28,711 bases of DNA from Chromera velia (GCA_018398765.1 JAHBMJ010001273.1:1-28711); one strand, 5' to 3'; shown: positions 10,063 through 21,102, numbered from the stretch's first letter. Notes: generated from the sequence alone by a model not told the origin. A program made the numbers and translations.

Positions 10063-10300
10063 GATGGTTCTGTTTCTGTGCTTGATCGTTCGATCGATTG
10101 ATGACGTCATTACTATAGCAGTGCAGACGTCAGTAGCAAAGCAAACTAACTAACAAAGTTTAGCGTAATGTTCTAGAAACACACCGTCTTTCCTTTTTTC
10201 CTCTTCTTATCTTTTCTTTGACCGTTGCAGACTGGTGTGACTTCATGTGCATTTGTTGTGCAGTGTCGATTGATTTGAAACACAATGTCTGTAAAGCCCG
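10063..10300. other. Intergenic DNA with a TGACGTCA palindrome
   Basis: No gene is seen. ATGACGTCAT at 10101-10110 is a perfect palindrome containing the CRE/bZIP-type core, beside a gatcgttcgatcgattgat stretch. Regulatory use is only a possibility. Confidence 0.35.
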
Positions 10301-10401
10301 CGGCGTTTGTGGGTAAACGCCGTAGGGCCGCGGAGCGGCCCCACTCTGCCACGGAGCACCCGAAGGGCGCTCTGCGGCGCGCCACGGAGGAAAGTTTCCT
10401 C
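10301..10401. repeat. Cluster of four GC-rich hairpins
   Basis: There are four adjacent inverted repeats. CGGCGTTT/AAACGCCG lies at 10301-10322. GGGCCGC/GCGGCCC lies at 10325-10341. GAGCACCC/GGGCGCTC, with one mismatch, lies at 10354-10372. GAGGAAA/TTTCCTC lies at 10387-10401. GGCGCGCC (10376-10383) adds a palindrome between the last two. The cluster could be a structured RNA, a mobile hairpin element or a binding array. ORFs across it have no recognisable domain. Confidence 0.65.
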
Positions 10402-11283
10402 ATGTCCGCGCCACGCCGCGGAACGACTTTTCAAGCTACTTTGCAGTGCATGGAACTCCGATTCACAGACTTGTCAAAACATAGTGAAAACATGCATACC
10501 ATGCAAAGAGCCTCCCCGGGCTGAAAAATGTTGGCGCCTGCGGCGCAAATTGCTCGTTTTATTGGCAAGGCAGGCGGAGGAGGGGCGGAGAAGGGTGCGC
10601 TGCCGCGGACCAAATTGAAGAGCCCCGCGACATAGCCACGGGACTCAAAATAGCGGCTTTACAGGCATTGTTAAAGCGTGCAATCCGAGCGAATTTATTT
10701 AGTGCGTACGCATGCGTGCGTCAATGCACTTCTTTGCATGCGGTGGATCTTTTCGTATCTCTATATCCTGTATCGTTGCCTAAATGGCCTTGACCACCTC
10801 TTTGATTGCAAGTTGACTGAGTGATGCACGCTGAGCTCACAGTTTTCATATGAGTGACTGTTATCCAAAAAACTCAGTCACCTCTTGATCTGAACTTTCC
10901 GGGGTTCCCGCAAGCGGGGACTTCAATCTTGGGCTTCTGAAGGCGTCTCCTCTCTTATCGGTTGATTTGCGGAATTTTCTCTGAACGAAGCAGTCTAGAT
11001 TGATTGATTAGCTTAGTTTTTTCCTGCCTCGAACTGATAACTTATCTGCGATTACTCAAGTACTTTCTTTGGAATAAGGACCTAGTATGAATCGATTTCT
11101 TCGTAAGTCTTTGTTTCTGTCTTCGAGTGTTGCTAGCTATTCGTTTTTATAGTCTAGCACACATTTTGTGGTGCCGGCTCTCGCTTTCTTCCTCTGATTT
11201 TTTGCGAAAGCGTTCTTTTTTCTAGGTCGAACGGCTTTCATTTTGTCCTTTTGCCTTCTTTTTAGCTTCTGCAAATTTTTATA
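10402..11283. other. Region before LINE-B ORF1, possible 5' leader
   Basis: No gene or domain is recognised. A small GC hairpin (about 10530-10545) and another around 10905-10920 (gttcccgc/gcggggac) are present. Pyrimidine-rich DNA leads up to the ATG at 11284. Part may be LINE-B 5' UTR, but its start cannot be placed. Confidence 0.35.
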
Positions 11284-12003
11284 ATGGAGCATACTCCAGT
11301 GATTGAACGACCTCTATCCAGTCTTCCTGTGCCTGGCTCTAAGCTCGCTTCTACTTAAAGTTTGTCTCCACTTGATATAGCAGATCATGCTCCACTAGCG
11401 GTTGGAGTCGAGGAGCATATCGAAATGTCTTTACCTGATATCTCTGGTGCCTCTGGTTAGGCTGGACAGGTGATCCACCTCCTCCTGTGCCTCCAGTATC
11501 AGACCTTCCCCCCCCAGTGGCTGAAAGGTCCTCAGCCGATGGTCCCCCTACACCTCTGCCCGCTCCTCCGTACCCCCACTCGGCTCTGCCGACGGCCGGG
11601 GCACCAGGCCGCCTACTACCCCATCGGAACTCCTGGTCCACGTTTTCCTGGATTTGCTCCTCCATAGCAGCAGCCGCCCTGGCAGCCTTTCCCCGCTCCT
11701 TCCCCTGGTCACTCTGTTTAAGTTGTGACCCGCCAGAGTGAGTTGGCGAAAAAGGCGATTGACCAGTTGGCAATTTTTTCGGGCACCCTCTAGGAGGATG
11801 TGGAACTGTGGAAAGAGAGCTTCCACGTTGTCACTCTAGTTGAGAAGGAAAATCAAAGTGGAAGGGTCAAGAAAGAAAGCCGTAACCATCGGGGAAGCAA
11901 AGACAGGGGGTGTATGCATTCTAGTCAGGAATTCTTTAGTTCATGCATGAACTGTAGCCAAGGTGGGAGCTGGTGGGTCAAAATCTGGTCCGTCTGTCAG
12001 TGA
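11284..12003 (+). pseudogene. LINE-B ORF1 protein
   Basis: The ATG at 11284 opens a frame of 240 codons ending at TGA 12001-12003. It is crossed by TAA (11356), TAG (11458), TAG (11665), TAA (11719) and TAG (11791), with no internal TGA. Around 11640-11800 it is Pro/Gln-rich (PP-stop-QQPPWQP), then gives a plausible helical domain (SELAKKAIDQL, then EDVELWKESF). Position upstream of the endonuclease/RT suggests an RNA-binding or gag-like ORF1, but no diagnostic motif is seen. Every stop sits where Gln would fit the local composition. Confidence 0.5.
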
Positions 12004-12057
12004 GTATGCCTTCTCCCTTAGAAGTTAGCTCAGAAGGAGGGGAGTCAGCCACGGCCC

Positions 12058-12909
12058 ATGAAAGTCCTCCATGTTTTCGGTGTGTACTTTCTACCTAGAG
12101 GGTTTGACCTGAGACAGAGAAACAGAGAGCTAAGAGACAGAGAGAGAGAGGACGTGATCGATGCACTGTGTCAGGTACTTCTTGAGGATTTACGTATCCT
12201 GGTTGGGGATATGAACGGTAAGCTGGGGACTCGGGTGCTGGAAGGGCTGACTTAGGAAAGAATGCTATGTCCCACTGATGAAAGCAGAGAAGAGAACGAA
12301 GTTGATGCTTGTAAGCCCTCTCGATTGTCAGCCTGCAGCCATGGCAGTCAACCTGATGAGCAAGGGAATTGGCTGATCCGTCTTTGTGAACGCTCTAACT
12401 TAATTCCTCTCCACGGCTTGTCCTTGAAATGTGAGAGGCTGGGTGTTGATGTCTCCTTTCCGGGCCTGTGCACTTTTTTTAAAGCAGGAGAAGAAACAAC
12501 AGCAATTGATCACTTTTTTGTAGATCCTTTTCTTTTGACAGCCTGGTCCTCTGCCACTTCAAACCTAGAAGCTGACTTTGCCCCACAATATGTTGTTCTT
12601 TCTCTTTCTTTTTTTCTTGATTCATCTCCTCCCCCTATATCTTCTGATCCTCCACATGCCCCCACGGGCAAAACGAATTTCTCTTTTCTCCCCCCTCTCC
12701 TCACTGTAAATAGAACTTCCCCGGTGACTGATAACGAAATGATTCCTCTCGCCAGAGCGGTCCTGCCGTTCTCTGAGATGGTTTTTCCTGGCCTGTTCGA
12801 CAGAGAGGTAAACGAACTGCATGAAGTAGGTCAAGTTGTTCTCCTTATCCCACCTTCCCCTGACCCACCACCCCCTCCCCCACAACCATCTCCCCCTATA
12901 GGGGGGTAA
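12058..12909 (+). pseudogene. LINE-B endonuclease domain, N-terminally truncated
   Basis: The frame carries FGVYFLPRGF, then ILVGDMNGKLGTR (the GDFNA block with its Asp intact), then LIRLCERSNLIPLHG, TAIDHFFVDP and ADFAPQYVVLSL in place of the usual SDH. The N-terminal strand with the WNVRG and catalytic Glu motifs is missing; ORF1 ends only ~55 bp upstream, so a deletion is likely. TAG at 12253 is in frame. From about 12850 it becomes Pro-only low complexity, probably not LINE sequence, ending at TAA 12907. Confidence 0.7.
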
Positions 12910-13340
12910 TATTGGGGAGGGGGGGGTCCCGGTCCGTGTGACTGGCTTGCCAGCCACACGGGACCCCCCCTCAGGCCGCGCGGAGCACGGTCCGGGCTCG
13001 TAGCACGGGGGAGGGGCCGTGCCGCGCGGTAAACCATTAAATAACACACTAGATAATATAACTTGGTCTCAACATCGTCTCCCTGCGTTGCCCCCCCCCG
13101 TTTTTTCTTACCAACGGGTCAACGTCTAGGTCAACGTTAATATATGGATGCTAAAAAAGATACTGAAAGAGGAATAGAGAGGAGAGCGGGGTAGTTGGGT
13201 GCTATTGAGTGCCTCTTCTACCAGCCATGAGTTGAAAGCCTAACGCATACTAGAGAAAATCTTGTTGCCGTGCCGTGCGGCAGCCTTTTTTTATGGCACG
13301 GGGGGGGGCCGTGCTGCCGCGCGGCGAAGCCGTGCGTTAC
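12845..13340. repeat. GC-rich hairpin DNA interrupting LINE-B
   Basis: A C-run and the palindrome CCCCCTATAGGGGG lead into a long hairpin (about 12921-12969; GGGGGGTCCCG...CGTGTG pairing with CACACG...GGACCCCCC). Further GCACGG/CCGTGC stems around G-runs occur at about 12987-13037 and 13262-13320. The motif CACGG-(G-run)-CCGTG followed by CCGCGCGG occurs twice here. No coding capacity is seen. The insert continues into the gap. Confidence 0.6.
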
Positions 13341-13711
13341 NNNNNNNNNNNNNNNNNNNNNNNNNNNNNNNNNNNNNNNNNNNNNNNNNNNNNNNNNNNN
13401 NNNNNNNNNNNNNNNNNNNNNNNNNNNNNNNNNNNNNNNNNNNNNNNNNNNNNNNNNNNNNNNNNNNNNNNNNNNNNNNNNNNNNNNNNNNNNNNNNNNN
13501 NNNNNNNNNNNNNNNNNNNNNNNNNNNNNNNNNNNNNNNNNNNNNNNNNNNNNNNNNNNNNNNNNNNNNNNNNNNNNNNNNNNNNNNNNNNNNNNNNNNN
13601 NNNNNNNNNNNNNNNNNNNNNNNNNNNNNNNNNNNNNNNNNNNNNNNNNNNNNNNNNNNNNNNNNNNNNNNNNNNNNNNNNNNNNNNNNNNNNNNNNNNN
13701 NNNNNNNNNNN
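13341..13711. other. Assembly gap, 371 N
   Basis: Unsequenced bases flanked by GC-rich hairpins on the left and a C-run on the right. ORFs spanning it are artefacts. The gap hides the right part of whatever interrupts LINE-B. Confidence 0.99.
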
Positions 13712-13774
13712 CCCCCCCCCCCTCCCCCCATGCTAAAGGCATTTCACCCCCTTATCTCCCCCTCAAAATGCTCC

Positions 13775-14398
13775 CCCCCCCAACTCTCTTAGCAAGGCTT
13801 CTTATCTTAAGCAATTGGAACAGTTGGGTCTTTCTTGGGAAAAAAGGCTGGCAGACAGCAAAGTAGGTGCAGTGGTAGACAAAGGAAAGGCATCCAAGAA
13901 GAGAAGACAGTCTGGGAGAAAGCAGAGCACCCGTCAGGCTTGGTGGGACCCACAATGCCGCCTGATACATTTGAAGGTGAAGGAGGCAGAGGAAAAGGCA
14001 AGACATGTCCTGAACCCTTCCCACCCTCTGCAAAAAGAATGTGTCAAACTGAAAAGGGAAAAAGCTCAACTGTTTTCAGCAAAAAGGAGTAAGCTTGAGC
14101 AATAGACAGCAGAGAGACTAACTAGAGAAGCAGCAGTTGACCCCTCGAAAGTTTGGCAATGGAACAGGAAAATTAAAACACAGAGGGGAGGGGATAATAA
14201 ACCTGCTGCATCTTCCTTCACTCAGTTCTGGGCAAGGGTCTTCGACGGTCCTGGTCTTCTGCCTACACCTGTTGGTCTGGCCTTCCTCCGTCCTTCTCAG
14301 CCCGCCTTCTCTATATACATGATTGAGGAAACACTAAAAGGAATTGACCTAAAAAAGGCGTTGGGTTTGGATGGGGTTAGCCCCTGTCACCTCTCGTT
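13775..14398 (+). pseudogene. LINE-B linker between endonuclease and RT
   Basis: Coding resumes with a charged helical region (YLKQLEQLGLSWEKRL), TRQAWWDPQC (the tryptophan-rich block that commonly follows the endonuclease), then FWARVFDGP and GLDGVSPCHL, which matches the DG(I/V)SP start of LINE RTs. TAG at 14103 falls in EQ-stop-TAERL. The frame is lost around 14390-14400, between DGVSP and the next RT block. The identity is inferred from order and these blocks. Confidence 0.65.
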
Positions 14399-15419
14399 AT
14401 GTTTTAGTTTAAATTTTCTTCTCTCTCCCGCTTGCTGCTCTTTGTCTTTTTCAATTTGTTTCACCTTTTTTCTTTTTAGCTAGAACGCTGGAATGTATTG
14501 CGCATTCAATTTTCTCCCATCCCTAAGGGCTTGCCGAGTCTCAACTGTAACGAATGGCGCCTAATCCATATTGTGGGGCTTCTGGGTAAGATTTTTGCTT
14601 TATTGATGGACTCAAAGATCAGGAAGGAGGTGAAAATTAACGAAAGGCAGCTCGGCTTCAGACAGGGGATAGGGACAAGAGAGGCCTTTGCTGCTCTGTC
14701 TTCGTTAATTCTCAGCTTTAAAAAGAAGAAGAGCCCTCTGATTGCCACGTTTGTTGATTTCAGCAAGGCGTTTGATACAGTTCCTCGGGTCAAAATGTTA
14801 GAGAGACTCAGGGAGGAAAGAGTAAGCCAAGCCGATGTTTGGATGATTCATTCGATATATAGTCAAGTGAAGGCACGGGTGGATGGGGCAATAGAATGCT
14901 TTCTAGAAGGTGGGGGGGTAAAATAAGGTGATCTTCTCTCTCCTCTCCTCTTTTTTCTTTTCATCAACAATCTGCATAAGTTTGTCAGCTCCGATAATAA
15001 AAACAGGAATCAAAGCTCGGCTGGGGATACTGATAGAAAGACTCTTGTCAGACTGTCTGATGTTTTAATCAAAAGCATCGGATACGCTGACGACCTTGTT
15101 TTGTTTGCTCACAGTGCTTCAGACTTGCAAAAATGCCTGTCTCGCCTCGAGGACTATTGTAAAAAGCACGGCCTGAAGGTAAATTTAAAGAAGACAAAAG
15201 TTATGCGTCTCTCCTCCCCCCACCCCGACCTACTGTGCCGGACCCTTTTTCTTTATAAAGGCAGACCAGTGGAAGCGGTGAGTAAATATAAGTATTTAGG
15301 CAAGTTCTAAGGCAACTGGGTTTTTGAGGGCGGGGACCTTAGCAAGACAGTCGAAGCCCGTATTAAGGCGGCAGAGAAGGCATTGGGGGCTATGTTTGGT
15401 ACTCTCTCTTCTCTGGGCT
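14399..15419 (+). pseudogene. LINE-B reverse transcriptase, N-terminal and catalytic part
   Basis: Blocks appear in order. FSPIPKG and NEWRLIHIVGLLGK come first, then LGFRQGIGTREAF, then motif A FVDFSKAFDTV with its Asp intact. Motif B follows as GVK-stop-GDLLSPLLF, where the family has an invariant Gln and the codon is TAA (14924-14926). Motif C is GYADDLVLF with both Asp intact, and LKKTKVMRLS and KYLGKF come last. TAA also occurs at 15308. The domain is cut at 15419/15420 by the inserted element and resumes at 21103. Apart from TAA/TAG and an upstream frameshift, the catalytic core is well preserved. Confidence 0.85.
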
Positions 15420-15623
15420 AGGCTTATGCCTTCTTAAGTGGACTTTTGCCCTCAAGTCGGACCTCAAACTTAAATTGCCCAAAAAATAAATATTTTTATG
15501 CTGTGTTTTAATGTACTAATAAGGATTAGACAAAAAAAAAATAGAAACTAAATATATTAAAAGACGTTAAACAAGTTTCACTAAAATTGACCACTTCTAG
15601 ATAAATGATTTATTTACAACTTT
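15420..15623 (+). repeat. Left inverted terminal repeat
   Basis: About 204 bp, matching the reverse complement of 20881-21102. It starts AGGCTTATGCCTTCTTAAG and becomes AT-rich. Differences from the other arm are about a dozen substitutions, nearly all transitions, plus two small indels. Similarity stops abruptly around 15623. Confidence 0.9.
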
Positions 15624-17520
15624 AACCTAAATATGATTATCAATTTAATTAGTCAAATTTCATTTTGTTTTCTTTGAATATAAAGTTAATTATATTTAAT
15701 TTATTATAAAAAAATAAATGAGATTCAAACATATGTGCATTTATGATAGTAAATAAAATTAATACTACAATCGACAATAAGTGATCAATTATAAAAATTT
15801 ATATAGATTCTATATACTGTGAGACATGCATACACAGAAAGAAACACATATAGACATGTATGTACATATGTACAGATATAAAAATTGAGCGACATATATA
15901 TATATACATATAGAGACAAACAAAGATATACACATATAAACACATATAAACAGCTCCTGGGGGATTCAAAAGAGAAAGTCAGATTCTTTTGGCAGTTAGT
16001 GGAAGAAGATTCTACCAACATCTTGTCAGAAAAACTCAAGGCCGAATGGGTGGACTGCTTTTATATTTATATAAATGTGTCGGGTGTTTGGAGTTGCTTG
16101 AATGAATGTCTCCTATCTGTGTGTCAATCTACCCCCAACATTCGGTGTGTCATTTGTTTTTGCCCTGCCATAGGAGACGTATGAATGAAAGAAAGGTCCA
16201 ATGGCATGCCAGGCCTTTTTCATTGTCGAATCAAAAAGAAGGTAAGGATGTAAGGAAGCAAGGACAAAGAAACCGTGTGGATCCTCACAAAATGAAAAGT
16301 GCTTCCTTTTCAATCTATCCCCTTCTTAATCATCACCGTCTTCCTTTCCGTCTTCCCTTCCAGTCACCGTCTTCTTTTCATGGGACAGTCACCGTCTTCT
16401 CTTCCAATCATGATGCATCCATTTAGGTACCAAGCCCTCATTGACAAGTGGTGAATATCACAGTGCGTCTTTGTTTACCTAACAGTGCAAGAAAAGAAAA
16501 AAGAATGAAGATAAAGCAAAACGCAGAACGCTTTGAATTTACCGTCTTATCATTGTTTGTATTGATTGATGTTTCTCTTCGGTGCATTAGGCTTGATGCG
16601 TTCGCTTCATGTTTATTTGGGTCTATATAGATTGCATCGATTTGTATGATTTTGACACCTTTTTGTTTCTTTCATGTTTCTTTTCTTTAATCATTTCAGT
16701 GCAAATCGACATCATTTGACTTGTATTTTCTCTGCAGAATCTCTGCATGATTTGGAGATTCAGATTGATAAAAAAAAGACTAATTAAAAAATCACTAGAG
16801 AATTTATCATATATTGATTAAGGAAACTGGATGAACTTAATTACTTGATCATGTTAAAGACATGTTTTATTCTCTATGTTTCTTCGATCTTTTAATTCAC
16901 TTACATGCTAGCAATTAAAAAGGGAAAGAAACTAAAATAACATGAAATAATTATGAGAAATTTTATTCTGAGTGTTATTATAGTATCGTAGCTTTTTATG
17001 ATAAAGATCGAAATATTATCAAAATAGTTAATTAGTCTTTTTATTTCATTTATACTATATTTTTTAGTGAATATTATATATCTTTAGTTTGATGTTTATC
17101 TGCATATATCTATGATTAAATTGATAATCATATTTGGGTTAAACAATTTAGTATGTTTATCATTTAAAATAATAGATTGCATTGATTAACTGTATTTTCT
17201 GACTTCCATGCACCCTGCCAGACGTTTGCGGAGTGTCAGCTTTCAACATCCTCTGCAGGAAGTGAGAAGATCGAGCGGTTTCGATCCAAAGGGCCTGCAT
17301 GCGAATTGTCAAAATCATAGGCAAAGTGCACATTAATCTCGGATGGCCTATGCATGCTAATTCACACAAATGCATGCCAATGCTACAAAAACAAATGTAT
17401 GGCACGCCGCGGATGAAAGCAAAACAGCGGCACATGGCGTGCGCCCGCCCTTCACCATGCGCCAACCGATATAAAATTGCAGCCGCCCTAAGGGCAGCTA
17501 CAAAACTCAAATTCTTTCCT
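15624..17520. other. 1.9-kb internal region of the inserted element, no gene recognised
   Basis: This lies downstream of the RT ORF, between its stop and the left terminal repeat. It is AT-rich, with a TATA/CATA microsatellite around 15785-15960. A moderately coding-like plus-strand patch (15960-16060) has no recognisable motif. The minus strand just past 17521 continues with FCSCP...GGC in the ORF frame, hinting that the protein once extended further. Three GCATGC sites lie within 75 bp (about 17297-17372). Confidence 0.5.
16336..16410 (+). repeat. CACCGTCTTC short tandem motif
   Basis: Three copies of CACCGTCTTC, two preceded by gt, occur within ~75 bp along with a related ccgtcttcc. No function is apparent. 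Confidence 0.6.
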
Positions 17521-20500
17521 TCAAAGCCGATCGCGAAGGTGACCAAGACCGGCTGCTAAAAGCAAACCAAAAGTGATGCGACGGATGTCACGCAAAAGAA
17601 AACCGCACTCCTGCAATTCTTTCCACACATCATATAAAACTGCAACAAACAAAGAATCAGGACATAACGAAAAAAGAAACGCACGCAAAATATGAGAACG
17701 CAAAGTGTCAAGAAGACGATGTGCAGGAACAGCTGATTGCGCATGAGCGTAGCAAGGGAAAGGAAGAGGAGCTTTCATCCTACCAGCTAGCAAAGAAACA
17801 CGACAGCGATTAGGGTCCTTCGGCAACAAAAACAAGCGGGTACAGCAGTCGCATGGACGAAGCTCAAACTGCAGAAAAGTGTCCGAATTTTGCTCCTCAA
17901 GCACACATTCAACAGCATAAAAATCCTCCCTGCGAAGACTTGCACATATGTGATCTTTTTCTAAAGCAAAGGGAAAGCGAGCAACCAGGAGCTGATCATC
18001 CATCTATCTTCGCACCACACGCTTACTGCCCGACAAGGAGCTAATCCCCCGCGCTGTGGCCCAATCACATTTGACCAAAGCCGCACTTCCATTCACAAGG
18101 GCCGGTGACAGAGGAGAGCCTTGTGCAAACCCCTGCCGCTGCCATACATGACGATTCCTAATAGCCACACAGCAGGTCGCAAAGTCCAATTTCACAAAAT
18201 CTAGAATTTTGTCAAAAGAAAGTGCCCATGCATTCTGGAACCGGCCGTGTGTTGAAAGAAAAGCTGTAGGCCGAGTGTGACCCTTGGGCATCCACTTTCT
18301 CCCTCCTCTCCCCATGATTGTGGCAGAATGAATCCGAACACCCCCAACAGAAGAAAAAGGCAATACCAAAAAAGAATACCGACGAGATGCACGAAGCTCA
18401 TCAAACACACAAGAAAGTAAATGAAGAACCAATGCTCGGGGAATTGAAGGATAAAAGTTCTTAATGTCCTCGACATGAACGAAGATCTGACTAAGATGTG
18501 AAACAGACGGTAACATCCTTCCCCGAACAGCAGTAAAATGAGCGCATTCGATATCTCCCGACCCCCCATTAAATTTTCCGATGACATTGTTTCGCATAAA
18601 AGTAAACGGTAAAAACAAGGTCGCATGCGGACTTAAAGTGGAAAGCAATCCATTCAACAACCGACACACAATCGAAAAGGGCTTTCTCTATGCGTGTCTT
18701 GCATACGACACCAGTGGGCGCCACTTCAGTTCAGAGAGCTGTCTAGGGTGCCCGTCTCTAAACGATTTTGCTTTCAGCCACACAATCTCTCACCCAAATG
18801 CATGACACCCACGAGACTTTCTTCTCATTTTCTCCCCTAACTCCCCAATCCCTTTTCCTTTTCCAAAGAGCTTTTCTACTGCTTCTTCTTCCACCAACTG
18901 AGTACACAATACACAGTCAAGATTCTTTACGAATAAATTCTCCACTGCATTTGCATAAACCTGAGGACACACAAAGAAAAGGTCCCCTCCTGACCGATCC
19001 AGCTGCCCAATGACTAATTTACTGCGCAAGTCTCTCACCACTGCTCTAGGTGGCACAGAGTAGAACCTCCAGGCCTGAGCTATAAAGAACGAAGAATTGC
19101 TAAGGCAGTACGTTAATTCTTTCTTCTCTTCACGTTTCCTTTCTCCTCTTTCCTCCCCCCACTTCCGTCCCCACACCCTCGATCGAGCGAGCCTTTGGCT
19201 AAGTGTTGCTACTACATGGTTAGCGACCTCATTTATCGAAGGAATAAAACGAGATCGAGAGTTCCAATTCTTGGGAGTCGCAAACAGGCGCTGCAAACCA
19301 GAGGCTGTCGACCACTTATTCACCACATGCCCCTCCACCAGGTGCAACCCGGACCTACGTCCAATGTCTGCACATGTGCACGGAACTGGCAGCAGCTCTC
19401 TCTTTGACCAACGTAAGCGCGCAGTTGCCTCTTTCTCATTTGAAAAGAGATCCCTGAGAGTCGTTCCCTTTTCTGCTCGCAAACGAAGAAACACCTTCTT
19501 TTTCCTTCTTACCCCTGCACCACCCCCCTCCGCTGCCCCATGCATGAATGAATCAAAAAATGAACGAATACACGAATGTAATACAACACGCACAGACTGG
19601 AAAGCAAATAAAAGAACGCGAATTTCCTGATACCGCACTTGCGCTCGGACCAAAGCCTAGTCGAATCCTTTTGCCTCACACAACCGAGAGAGGTTGCTGA
19701 CAAAAATAGATCAAAAGAACAAATCCGATGCCACCCGAAGAAAATGAGAGTATAATGCCACCATGTCTTCAAAAATCAACGATGTCTTTTTGAGCTGAGA
19801 CGTTGGTCGGGCCTTACGGGCCAACCAAGGATAAAACCACGTGCAGAACTAGTGTACCCCTGCCCCATACCTTGCTCTTAGACGATCTGCTTCCTCTTTG
19901 AATTGATTTCTCTGAGTTGTCTGAATGCTGCAACCAGATAACGACGAAAAAAGACCGAAGGGAAGAAAAGAACGCACCCCTTCCCCCACTCCCGTCTTCC
20001 CGCGAATATTCAGGCTCGGTCTTATCGCATCAATCAGATGTAGCTCTACCGCATGCAATAAATGTTTATTCAAGTCCCCCCCCCCTGTCCGAATCTGACA
20101 AACAGGCAGCATGATGAATTCATGTAAAGTCCTTTGATTCATGACTTCGTATAAGTCCCCTCCCGCCCCCTTCCTGGCCTTGCTGGTCCTTTTCCGATCT
20201 CCCTTTGCGACTGTCACATGCCCATCCCATCTCAGTGATGGTATTGCCTGGGTTGAACTGAGATACAAACCATGCCGGAATGGAGAGAAAATAAGATATA
20301 TGATGCCCCCCTCTGGTTCTATCAGCCCCTCTTATACTCCTTCCCCGTATTTTCTGCACTGCTCAATCGCCCGACGGACGTGAAAAGCCCTCCGAGATGG
20401 ATCTCTCCTCACCCATTCTGTAGACAGGTCAGCAAACACAATTTCTGCTGCTCTGCGGACTCTTTTGTTCACGCTTTTCCTACATATATCTCTATTGCTC

Positions 20501-20880
20501 GCCCTTCCATCCTATTCCGCTTTCATTGTGGAGATTCGATGATTACACCCCGTCATACTAACCTCACTGATCTCTATATACACCCTGCACTCACATTCTC
20601 TCCAATCGTCTCTACAAACTTCACACATCACTTTCTTTTTCCCATCGTTCAAAATTAAAAGCACATCTCGAATCGAACTCAATTCAGCCAGAGCCAAAGA
20701 AAGAGGTAACTCCGTCGTTCTTCACCGATCAGGCCCACAGCGATCCCCTTCTCTTTTTCCGTCTCTCTCAATCTTATCTATCATCCTCAGCCACTCTCCT
20801 TCATTTGGCGGGATACGTAGAATCGGTCTACTTCCTACACTATTGTGTCTTAATGTGATGTTGATCGAATAGCTTATCAT
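17521..20880 (-). pseudogene. GIY-YIG endonuclease / reverse transcriptase polyprotein
   Basis: An ATG at 20878-20880, exactly at the inner edge of the right terminal repeat, opens a single frame of about 1,120 codons to TGA 17521-17523. N-terminus: a cysteine-rich patch (MCEVCRDDWRECEC). The GIY-YIG domain spans about 20290-19950. GGIIY represents GIY, GLYLSST stands where YIG/YVG is expected, an RWDGHV block follows, and VELHLIDAIRPSLN supplies the catalytic Glu and terminal Asn. A middle region has PCTCAD and EGHVVNKW. RT: LKAKSFR, VEDIKNFYPSIPR (motif A), QGFAQGSPLSP (motif B) and MDDQLLV (motif C, directly after a TAG at 18004). In-frame TAG/TAA occur at 20512, 20332, 19849, 19657, 18688 and 18004. 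TGA occurs at 20722, 19711 and 18790, so the copy is decayed under any known code. No frameshift is seen. Confidence 0.8.
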
Positions 20881-21102
20881 AAATTGTCAATAAATTATTT
20901 ATCTAGAAGTGATCAATTTCAGTGAAACTTGTTTAACGTCTTTTAATATCTTTAGTCTAGATCCTTAGTTTCTATTTTTTTTTTGTCTAATTGGATTCTT
21001 TATTGGTACATTAAAACATAGCATGAAAATATTTATTTTTTGGGCAATTTAAGTTTGAGGTCCGACTTGAGAACAAAAGTCTATTTAAGAAGGCACAAGC
21101 CT
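20881..21102 (-). repeat. Right inverted terminal repeat
   Basis: About 222 bp, the inverted partner of 15420-15623. It is longer by two small insertions (around 20953-20966 and 20990-21003). The ORF start codon directly adjoins its inner end, so this arm probably acts as the 5' leader and may contain the promoter. Confidence 0.9.

Larger units (their letters stand above)
15420..21102. mobile_element. Penelope-like retroelement with inverted terminal repeats, inserted in LINE-B
   Basis: This is a 5,683-bp insert bounded by inverted repeats starting AGGCTT(A/G)TGCC at both ends. The 4-bp sequence GGCT is present immediately outside each end (15416-15419 and 21103-21106). Removing the insert and one GGCT rejoins the LINE-B frame across SSLG and FVSPFSK. 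Inside, one long minus-strand frame encodes a GIY-YIG nuclease followed by a reverse transcriptase. GIY-YIG plus RT is diagnostic of Penelope-like elements, and an N-terminal GIY-YIG is known from the Chlamys/Naiad-type subgroup. Terminal repeats in inverted orientation are known for some Penelope-like elements. The alternative is a DNA transposon that captured a Penelope-like gene; no transposase is visible. Confidence 0.75.

Noticed and set aside
13218-13866. Several ORFs spanning the run of N
   Set aside because: Unknown bases cannot contain stops, so these frames are artefacts of the gap.
14398-14482. Possible intron in the LINE-B RT
   Set aside because: The stretch keeps RT-like coding in a shifted frame, so a small indel explains it; introns are not expected in a LINE.
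19097-19630. Plus-strand 177-codon ORF within the Penelope-like element
   Set aside because: It is antisense to the middle of the GIY-YIG/RT frame, which carries the recognisable motifs.
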